Assembly: GCA_000437515.1 (NCBI GenBank)
Contig: FR898483.1
Span: forward strand, 1 to 5,005
Origin: Acidiphilium sp. CAG:727
GTDB taxonomy: Bacteria > Bacillota > Clostridia > Christensenellales > Borkfalkiaceae
Length of the DNA stretch: 5,005 nucleotides
Direction of reading: 5' to 3'
Of the stretch, positions 1 to 5,005 are shown in pieces. Numbering within the stretch: position 1 is the first letter of the stretch; each line of letters opens with the position of its first letter. The translations under genes and the position numbers were made by a program. Under the pieces are notes generated by a model, which saw nothing but the letters and a program-made list of their open reading frames with translations, was not told where the DNA came from and made no database searches.

Positions 1-61
1 AGGTTCGTATTATTCTTGTCTGGCATACGATTTTTACGATTAAATTAACACAAAACGCGAC

Positions 62-1150
62 TTAGTACTTCTCTACCGCAGAAAGCATTTCGTCGTATCG
101 TTTTTCCATGTCGGAAACGAGTTTGAATTGCGTACGCGTTCTGTCGATATTCTGACCTTCCCTCGTCTTGCGGAAATACACGTCGCCGTCAAGATAGTCG
201 GTCAAAAATCTTATTCCGCACTCGTAGGTCATCAGAATTGCGCCCATAGGCAAATTCTTCCTCTCTATATCGGTAATCGTATCGCCGAAAACGCTTAAAT
301 ATCCCTTGGTATAGGTTTCGAAAAGCGGCATATTGAAGATAACTTTTTCGGTTTCGGGGGTATCTTCAAGACATGGGTTACAGCCGAAACGAATGGAGTC
401 GCCGAAGTCGTAGCAGATACTGCCCGGCATCATGGTATCGAGATCGATGACCGAAACGGCTTTATCCGTGCGGGTATCGATCAGAACGTTGTTGAGTTTG
501 GTGTCGTTATGAGTAACTCTCGACGGCATTTTGCCGCTTGCGAGCAAATCTACGATCGTATGCGTAATCTTTTCACGTTCGAGCGCGAATCCGATTTCTT
601 TTTTAACGTCTTTAGCCCTGTTGAATTTATCCGCTTCGAGTGACCTTCTGAAGTTATCGAATCTCTTTACGGTGTTATGAAAATCGGGCAGAACCTCGAA
701 GAGTTTACTGCTGTCGAATCTGTCGAGAAGCATCGCGAACTTACCGAACGCTACCGCGCTTTCGTAAAAATGTTCGGGTTTTTCGACCACGTCGTACCCT
801 TTGGCGTTCTCTATAAAGACGTAAACGCGGTAGCAATCGCCCTCTTCCGTTCTGAAATAAGTTCCGCCGTTCTTCGTCGGTACGAGCGTAAGGCTTTCTC
901 TGTCCGGATCTCCGCCCCTTTTCATAATTTCGGCGCGGTTGAACTCGGTAACGAGTTTAATGTTATTCATAAGCCCGTCGACGTTTTTGAAAAGGTTCGT
1001 GTTTATTCTCTGAACGATATATCTTACGCGTCTGCCGCCTTCGTTATACACCGCGACATAGGTTCTGTTGATAAGTCCGCTGCCGTAAGGTTCGCACGAA
1101 ACGAACTCGCCGTCAATAGCGAAATTAAATAAAATATCCGAAAACTCCAT
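62..1150 (-). CDS. nahK: N-acetylhexosamine 1-kinase (NahK-like), phosphotransferase (APH-fold) family
   Basis: A 362-residue cytosolic sugar kinase with the APH/choline-kinase fold. Studied relatives (NahK of Bifidobacterium longum, about 360 residues) use ATP to make GlcNAc-1-phosphate or GalNAc-1-phosphate, the entry to amino-sugar salvage from mucin or milk-type glycans. Seen here: an N-lobe with EPYGSGLINRTY (residues 20-31) acting as the nucleotide-binding loop, followed by IVQRIN (45-50). The catalytic loop is THNDTKLNNVL (213-223), with Asp216 as presumed base and Asn221 as metal ligand. The metal-binding IDLDT (235-239) follows, then YDFGDSIRFG (247-256) and a conserved C-terminal stretch ECGIRFLTDYLDGD (310-323). 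These blocks match NahK from memory along the whole length, better than aminoglycoside or homoserine kinases. The ATG at 1150 is chosen for its AAGGAG site 8 nt upstream. Nothing is truncated and all catalytic residues are present. Relatives are often labelled generic aminoglycoside phosphotransferase or, wrongly, mucin desulfatase. The family is secure; the exact sugar (GlcNAc, GalNAc or another hexose) is inferred. Confidence 0.85.
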   Translation of the reverse strand: MEFSDILFNFAIDGEFVSCEPYGSGLINRTYVAVYNEGGRRVRYIVQRINTNLFKNVDGLMNNIKLVTEFNRAEIMKRGGDPDRESLTLVPTKNGGTYFRTEEGDCYRVYVFIENAKGYDVVEKPEHFYESAVAFGKFAMLLDRFDSSKLFEVLPDFHNTVKRFDNFRRSLEADKFNRAKDVKKEIGFALEREKITHTIVDLLASGKMPSRVTHNDTKLNNVLIDTRTDKAVSVIDLDTMMPGSICYDFGDSIRFGCNPCLEDTPETEKVIFNMPLFETYTKGYLSVFGDTITDIERKNLPMGAILMTYECGIRFLTDYLDGDVYFRKTREGQNIDRTRTQFKLVSDMEKRYDEMLSAVEKY

Positions 1151-1158
1151 TGTAAAAA

Positions 1159-1164
1159 CTCCTT
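1159..1164 (-). promoter_or_regulatory. Ribosome binding site of the sugar kinase gene
   Basis: AAGGAG on the minus strand lies 8 nt before the ATG at 1150, which is ideal spacing. It fixes the kinase start codon. Confidence 0.8.
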
Positions 1165-1165
1165 A

Positions 1166-1188
1166 TCGTCGGCAATACAGCCAGACGA
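1166..1188 (-). other. Leader hairpin (imperfect inverted repeat) before the kinase ribosome binding site
   Basis: TCGTC-GGC (1166-1173) pairs with GCC-(A)-GACGA (1180-1188), giving an 8-bp stem with one bulged base and a 6-nt loop. On the kinase transcript it would start within a base or two of the predicted 5' end and finish one base before the Shine-Dalgarno sequence. This could be a 5'-end stabilising hairpin, an operator for a regulator of the kinase, or chance. There is no U-run, so it is not a terminator. The pairing is seen directly; any function is inferred. Confidence 0.35.
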
Positions 1189-1193
1189 CTAAT

Positions 1194-1222
1194 ATTTTAT
1201 CCTTTGCCCGGCGATTAGTCAA
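1194..1222 (-). promoter_or_regulatory. Sigma-A type promoter of the sugar kinase gene
   Basis: On the minus strand, TTGACT (-35, at 1222-1217) and TAAAAT (-10, at 1199-1194) are separated by exactly 17 bp. Each hexamer is one base off the housekeeping consensus. The predicted start near 1187 gives a leader of about 37 nt before the ATG. This argues for vegetative expression of the kinase by the main sigma factor. Confidence 0.7.
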
Positions 1223-1246
1223 TGCTTATAACGCGATTTTTTCTTT

Positions 1247-1276
1247 TGCGAAATTTAGTATAAAATCTACATAATA
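1247..1276 (+). promoter_or_regulatory. Candidate sigma-G (forespore) promoter of the germination operon
   Basis: CATAATA at 1270-1276 is a full match to the -10 element used by the forespore factor sigma-G (CATNNTA-like). TGCGAA at 1247-1252, 17 bp upstream, agrees at 4 of 6 positions with the TGMATA-type -35. The predicted start near 1283 leaves a leader of only about 20 nt before the gerA ATG. Known gerA-family operons are transcribed by sigma-G, so placement and identity fit. No convincing sigma-A pair was found on this strand: a TATAAAAT at 1259-1266 lacks a -35 at the right distance. The -10 is A+T-rich and could arise by chance. Confidence 0.45.
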
Positions 1277-1302
1277 ATCACGCTTTTCGCGATACTTATC
1301 GT

Positions 1303-2742
1303 ATGATTATCGGCAAGGACTTATTAAAAAACAAAAAAATATTGAAGGCTTTGCTTTGCAGCGACGACGTGATATTTTTCGAATTTACCGCCGGAAGCAA
1401 AAACGCTCTCGCGGTATACGTGGATTCTATTACCGACAAAGAAACTCTCGGGCTGCAAGTTATATTCCCGCTGAAAAACGCGAACGTAAGTCAGAGCGTT
1501 AAAAAACTTGCGAAAACGATCACGTGCGCAAACGTGAAAACCGTAACCGAAATTAAAGAGGCGGCGAACGAGGTGCTAAACGGCTCGACCGTTATTTTAA
1601 TAGACGGCAAAGCGGGCGGATTCGCGGCAGACGTAAAAAAATTCGACGTGCGCGCCATTGCAGAACCACCGACGGAACTTGCCATAAGAGGTCCGCGAAA
1701 CGGTTTTATAGAGTCGATCAAGACGAATTTAAGCCTCGTAAGGCGATATCTTAAAACAACCGCTCTTAAAATAGAAACGACTGAAATCGGCAAATACTCT
1801 TCGACTACGGTGGCTATTATGTCTATCGACGGCATAACCGATCCGTCGCTGGTAAAAAAAGTAAAAGAAAAACTTAAAAGCGTGAAAATCGACGGCGTAC
1901 CCGACAGTTCTTACCTTTCTAAAATATTGAACGAACGCAAAAATTCGCTCTTCAAGCAGGTAGGCTCTACCGAACGCCCGGACGTGCTTATCGAAAGAAT
2001 GCTAGAGGGGCGAATAGGAATACTCGTAGACGGTTCGCCGTTCGCGTTGACTTTGCCGTACCTCCTCATCGAGGATTTTCAGACGGCGGAAGACTACTAT
2101 ATATCGCATTACAGGGCTAACCTCGTAAGGGCGTTGAGAGTTCTCGCCATATTCTTATCGGTATTTCTGCCGGGTCTTTTCGTGTCGGCTCAACTCTTTC
2201 ACCTGCAACTTATTCCGCTGAATTTTTTGTTGACGATAGTAAACAGCATTAAAGGAATACCCCTCTCGCCAAGTCTTGAAATGTTTTTTTTACTGCTTAT
2301 TTTCGAGATACTCAACGAAACGAGCATACGAATGCCCAAATACGTGGGTATGGCTCTCGCCGTAGTCGGCGCGTTGGTGCTGGGCGAAACCGCCGTCAAC
2401 GCGGGGCTGGTTTCTACGCCCGCCGTGCTTATTATGGCTATGTCGGGCATAAGCATTTACACCGTACCCGAACTTACCGAAACGACTTCTATTCTCCGGT
2501 TTATAGTTCTTCTAATCGCCGGATCGGTAGGCGGCTATGGAATAGTTTTAATCGAAGCGTTTTTAACGTGTTATCTGTGCGCCACCGAAAATTACGGGGT
2601 TCCTTACGTTGCGCCTTATTCGCCGCTTATTCCGAACGATTTGCAGGACGGAATTTATATGTCAGACGTAACGAGTATGCCCTTCCGCCCGCAGGCGTTG
2701 AATGCGAAAAACAAAAGGAGGCAATATGCCGACGGAAAATAA
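1303..2742 (+). CDS. gerA: Spore germination receptor A subunit (GerA/GerKA family)
   Basis: A 479-residue A subunit of a nutrient germinant receptor in the spore inner membrane. In Bacillus subtilis GerAA, of nearly the same length (about 480), this subunit oligomerises and is thought to form the ion-conducting channel opened by germinant binding. Seen here: a soluble N-terminal half (about 1-270) with the family block AIRGPRNGFIESIKTN (127-142) followed by LVRRYLKTTALKIE (145-158). Then come LVDGSPFALTLPYL (241-254) and EDFQTAEDYY (257-266), hallmarks of the junction with the membrane domain. Hydrophobic segments lie near 277-297, 323-337, 347-367, 369-388 and 397-425. The family signature RMPKYVG (343-349) leads into GALVLGETAVNAGLVS (356-371), and the tail has PYVAPYSPLIPNDLQD (434-449). 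The ATG at 1303 is the only reasonable start: an in-frame stop lies at 1261 with no start codon between, and the next Met is residue 173. It lacks a visible Shine-Dalgarno sequence, unlike gerB and gerC. SpoVAF is a paralogue in the same family, but linkage to gerB and gerC favours a true receptor. Confidence 0.94.
   Translation: MIIGKDLLKNKKILKALLCSDDVIFFEFTAGSKNALAVYVDSITDKETLGLQVIFPLKNANVSQSVKKLAKTITCANVKTVTEIKEAANEVLNGSTVILIDGKAGGFAADVKKFDVRAIAEPPTELAIRGPRNGFIESIKTNLSLVRRYLKTTALKIETTEIGKYSSTTVAIMSIDGITDPSLVKKVKEKLKSVKIDGVPDSSYLSKILNERKNSLFKQVGSTERPDVLIERMLEGRIGILVDGSPFALTLPYLLIEDFQTAEDYYISHYRANLVRALRVLAIFLSVFLPGLFVSAQLFHLQLIPLNFLLTIVNSIKGIPLSPSLEMFFLLLIFEILNETSIRMPKYVGMALAVVGALVLGETAVNAGLVSTPAVLIMAMSGISIYTVPELTETTSILRFIVLLIAGSVGGYGIVLIEAFLTCYLCATENYGVPYVAPYSPLIPNDLQDGIYMSDVTSMPFRPQALNAKNKRRQYADGK
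2714..2721 (+). promoter_or_regulatory. Ribosome binding site deciding the gerB start
   Basis: AAAGGAGG inside the end of gerA lies 4 nt before the ATG at 2726. It selects that codon over the in-frame ATG at 2702, which lies upstream of the site and has no Shine-Dalgarno sequence of its own. Confidence 0.8.
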
Positions 2743-3814
2743 AATCTGCGTAAGACAAATTTGTTTTATGATATTGTCGTGCTGTTTAATCGGCAAGATA
2801 TTGGTTGCCCCCGCGCTCGGAGCGAGATACGCTTCGGAGGGCTTGTGGATTTCATTTTTAATTAATTTCTGCGTGGACGGAGCGTTCGTGTTTTTCGTTC
2901 TTAAACTTTCGGATAAGTTTCCGGATAAGACGTTTTTCGATATACTCGAAAACGCGTTCGGCAAAGTTTTCGCGAAAATAATATATTTCTTTTTATTCGT
3001 GTTTCTGCTTTTTAAGGCGTTTATACCGATAGTCGAACAGAAGAATTATATCGAGATCGCTTTATACGAAACTTCGCCGTCCGTTATGACGTTCGCGCTC
3101 TATTTCTTATTCTCGTCGTTCTTTTGCTACAAGGGCTTGAAAGCCGTGGCGAGATGTTCGGATATAGTCGTATGGGCAAGTTCGCTCGGGATAATAATTC
3201 TGCTCGCGTTGTCTATCCCCCTGACCGACCTTACCAACCTTTTGCCGATAATAGGCGTTCCGTTTACGAAGATACTCGACGGCGCAAAAAACACTTTCGT
3301 ATGGTATTTCGACGGAGTTTATATACTCCTTTTAATCGGCAACTTCAAACCCGAAAAAGCGTACAAACGGAAAATTATGCTCTCTTACGCGGGTATGGCT
3401 CTTATAACGATAATATACTCGGTTATACTTTACGGCGAATTCGGCGCTTTAACCGAACGGCAATATTTTTCGCCCATACAGATGGGCAAAAGCAACGTCG
3501 CCCTTTCTAACGTAGGCAGAATAGACTACATCGCTGGATTTATTTTCGCGTTCGTGGACGCGTTCGCGATTTCTCTGCCGCTCGTATTCGCCTCGTATTC
3601 TATTCAGAAAGTATTCGAATTCAAAAACAAACTCTATCCCGTATTGATAGTAAACGGCGCGTTGCTTATTTCTTTGTTCGTCGCGCACGATTATTTTATA
3701 GAGATATTCAGATTTTTAAGTAAAGAAGTAATATGGGGATACTGGGCAATCGCTTACGTAATGCCGCTTATCGTTGCTACGGCGGCTTTGATTAAAAGGA
3801 GAAAAACGCAATGA
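2726..3814 (+). CDS. gerB: Spore germination receptor B subunit (GerAB/GerKB endospore permease family)
   Basis: A 362-residue integral membrane protein of the germination-receptor branch of the APC transporter superfamily. In B. subtilis, GerAB carries the pocket that binds L-alanine and passes the signal to the A subunit. Seen here: almost no soluble parts and about ten hydrophobic helices, near residues 10-29, 38-60, 84-104, 117-135, 145-164, 190-206, 218-238, 267-290, 304-321 and 336-356, with a basic tail KRRKTQ. Helix 1 contains GKILVAPALGA (23-33), where the family has a broken helix with a conserved Pro lining the substrate site. GRIDYIAGFIFAF (264-276) matches the family's R-[IL]-[DE] block before helix 8. 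Length equals the usual 360-370. The start at 2726 follows the AAAGGAGG site; starting at 2702 would add eight unsupported residues. It overlaps gerA by 17 bp and gerC by 4 bp. The ligand cannot be predicted from sequence alone. Confidence 0.93.
   Translation: MPTENKICVRQICFMILSCCLIGKILVAPALGARYASEGLWISFLINFCVDGAFVFFVLKLSDKFPDKTFFDILENAFGKVFAKIIYFFLFVFLLFKAFIPIVEQKNYIEIALYETSPSVMTFALYFLFSSFFCYKGLKAVARCSDIVVWASSLGIIILLALSIPLTDLTNLLPIIGVPFTKILDGAKNTFVWYFDGVYILLLIGNFKPEKAYKRKIMLSYAGMALITIIYSVILYGEFGALTERQYFSPIQMGKSNVALSNVGRIDYIAGFIFAFVDAFAISLPLVFASYSIQKVFEFKNKLYPVLIVNGALLISLFVAHDYFIEIFRFLSKEVIWGYWAIAYVMPLIVATAALIKRRKTQ
3796..3801 (+). promoter_or_regulatory. Ribosome binding site of gerC
   Basis: AAGGAG within the last codons of gerB lies 9 nt before the gerC ATG at 3811. 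The start overlaps the gerB stop as ATGA, a classic arrangement for translational coupling. Confidence 0.8.
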
Positions 3815-5005
3815 AAAAGTTTTTACGCTCGAAATTTTTGCCGATTGCGATAGCGTTTACGCTTATTCTGTTTCTTACGAACAATTTCGGGCTTATAGAT
3901 ATTGAAAAAACGGCTATCGTGATCGCTTTGGGCTTGGATAAAAGCGAAAGCGGGTACGAAGTTACGGCGCAGATAGCCGTTCCGCAATCGACCGACGCCG
4001 CCCCTAACGCCGACGCGATGGTAAAAGGCAAAGGAGTTACGATTGCCGACGCGCTTGACGATATAGGCGTTACGACCGGTTGGTATCCGTTGCTGTCGTT
4101 TTGTAACCTTATAGTTATAAGCGACGAACTTCTGAAACAAGATGTAATGATTTTCATAGACTACTTTAACCGAACGGATAAAATACCCGATTCGTCGCTG
4201 CTCGTGGCGTGCAAAGGAAAAGCGGCGGATTTATTGGGGGTCCGCACCCCGCTCGATTCCGTGCCGGCGTTCGCGCTTGAAAAAATACTCATAAAAGACG
4301 TCGCCAAACTCAACCGTATATCGTTTACGAACGTAAAAGACTTCACTAAAGGTTATTTCTCCAAATCGAAAAGTTCGTTTATGCCGTTGATAGAAGAAAT
4401 AAAAAGTCAGACCGCTCCCGAAGTAAAAGAAGGCAACGGCGGACAGGCGCCCGAAAGCAAAAAAAGCGGCGATGCGGGCGGCGAACAAAAAGTATTCGAC
4501 TGCACGTCCACCCTTTTATTCAGCAAAGGCGTAAACGTGGGAAAACTCGACCGCGACGAATCGTTGTTCTTCAACGTAAAGCGACGTAAGACGAAAGACA
4601 CCTATTTCGACCTCGAAAACGTCGAGTGGGAAGATAAAAAGGTTTCGCTTACACTCGGAATCGACGAAGAATACAAAAAGTTTTCTTTGTCGCTAAAAAA
4701 ATCGCCCGTATTCAACGTAAAACTTACGCTTAAATGCCACGTGGAAGACCTGCAAAAAAGCGAGAACGTGGGAGAACTCTTCACGACGCAGGACATCCCC
4801 GAAGAAGTTCTGAAAATTGCCGAAAACAAAATTAAAACGATATACGAGAACATGACGGAAAAACTTCGGGTTGCCGATTGCGACTTATTCGGTTTAACCG
4901 ACGAATTATATAAATACCACTTTTTTAAGTACGATAAATACAAAGACGACATTTTACAAAAGGCTACGCTTAACGCCCAAATAAAATGCAAAGTCGAACG
5001 AAATA
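3811..5005 (+). CDS. gerC: Spore germination receptor C subunit (Ger(x)C family), lacks lipobox cysteine; partial at 3' end
   Basis: The C subunit of the germinant receptor, normally a lipoprotein on the outer face of the spore inner membrane and required for receptor function. The frame is open from the ATG at 3811 to the window edge: 398 residues, with the stop outside. Seen here: a basic start (MKKFLRSK), a hydrophobic helix at about 9-23, then IEKTAIVIALGLDK (31-44) and GYEVTAQIAVP (48-58), the family's N-terminal hallmark. VTIADALDDI (76-85) and LSFCNLIVISDELL (95-108) are the next conserved blocks. A polar Gly/Lys/Glu linker (about 200-227) precedes the C-terminal domain, which has FSKGVNVGKLDRDES (237-251), the DCDLFGL block (357-363) and a final strand, LNAQIKCKVERN, at the edge. 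Family members are about 370-400 residues long, so only a short tail should be missing. Odd: the usual LTGCWDRREIE is LTNNFGLIDIE here (22-32), aligned without gaps but with Asn25 in place of the lipidated Cys. The protein is probably anchored by an uncleaved helix. Confidence 0.9.
   Translation, partial: MKKFLRSKFLPIAIAFTLILFLTNNFGLIDIEKTAIVIALGLDKSESGYEVTAQIAVPQSTDAAPNADAMVKGKGVTIADALDDIGVTTGWYPLLSFCNLIVISDELLKQDVMIFIDYFNRTDKIPDSSLLVACKGKAADLLGVRTPLDSVPAFALEKILIKDVAKLNRISFTNVKDFTKGYFSKSKSSFMPLIEEIKSQTAPEVKEGNGGQAPESKKSGDAGGEQKVFDCTSTLLFSKGVNVGKLDRDESLFFNVKRRKTKDTYFDLENVEWEDKKVSLTLGIDEEYKKFSLSLKKSPVFNVKLTLKCHVEDLQKSENVGELFTTQDIPEEVLKIAENKIKTIYENMTEKLRVADCDLFGLTDELYKYHFFKYDKYKDDILQKATLNAQIKCKVERN

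Noticed and set aside
5..35. Possible terminator: TCGTAT and ATACGA arms followed by TTTTT on the plus strand
   Set aside because: The stem is only 6 bp and A+T-rich, with a 14-nt loop, and no plus-strand gene is visible to its left in the window. It is too weak to call, and it does not read as a terminator for the kinase, which is on the other strand.
677..1132. A 151-codon open frame on the plus strand, opposite the kinase gene
   Set aside because: It is antisense to a well-conserved kinase, has no recognisable domain, and its ATG has no convincing ribosome binding site. It is a by-product of codon bias in the kinase gene.
62..1150. Aminoglycoside resistance gene
   Set aside because: The fold is shared, but the sequence blocks along the whole length match the N-acetylhexosamine kinase family rather than antibiotic phosphotransferases.
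2702..2725. Upstream ATG at 2702 as the gerB start
   Set aside because: It has no ribosome binding site, and the strong AAAGGAGG lies downstream of it and just before the ATG at 2726. The extra residues are not typical of the family.
3124..3510. A 128-codon plus-strand frame inside gerB
   Set aside because: It begins with a TTG codon, is very Arg-rich, and lies wholly within a conserved membrane protein gene in another frame. It is a shadow.
3792..4157. Minus-strand frames of 100-130 codons opposite gerC and the end of gerB
   Set aside because: All lie opposite the gerB/gerC coding sequence, with no family resemblance and compositions typical of reverse-complemented coding DNA.
1..5005. CRISPR arrays, tRNA or rRNA genes, insertion sequences, long repeats, phage or integrase signals
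   Set aside because: No regularly spaced repeats, terminal inverted repeats, tRNA-like cloverleaf or mobile-element proteins were seen; the window is almost fully occupied by four ordinary genes.

Overview
The window looks like part of a chromosome from an endospore-forming, low-to-moderate GC Firmicute (class Clostridia or a close relative). The main reason is a complete A-B-C spore germinant receptor operon, a gene set confined to endospore formers. Base composition is moderate (by eye in the mid-40s percent GC), with many CGAA/TTCG words and A+T-rich lysine and isoleucine codons. The style resembles uncultured gut Clostridia, but genus and species cannot be read from the sequence.

Layout: positions 62-1150 (minus strand) encode a full-length phosphotransferase-fold sugar kinase of the N-acetylhexosamine 1-kinase (NahK) family. 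A 152-bp divergent intergenic region (1151-1302) holds a good housekeeping-type promoter, a small leader hairpin and a ribosome binding site for the kinase. Facing the other way is a candidate forespore sigma-G promoter for the germination operon. On the plus strand follow gerA (1303-2742), gerB (2726-3814) and gerC (3811 to beyond the window end), packed with 17-bp and 4-bp overlaps, so they are almost certainly co-transcribed and translationally coupled. Positions 1-61 hold no gene that I can support.

How the genes work together: the A subunit (soluble N-terminal domain plus a membrane domain), the B subunit (a ten-helix APC-fold permease-like protein that binds the germinant in studied relatives) and the C subunit (normally a lipoprotein on the outer face) form one germinant receptor in the inner membrane of the spore. 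The kinase would phosphorylate GlcNAc or GalNAc at C1 during vegetative amino-sugar salvage. Its different promoter type suggests it is a neighbour of the receptor rather than a partner.

The most notable observation is that the C subunit aligns without gaps to the canonical lipobox region of GerC proteins but has Asn where the lipidated Cys should be. It therefore appears to be held by an uncleaved N-terminal helix instead of a lipid. No wholly new system is evident; the window is mostly an orthodox germinant receptor locus with that one departure.
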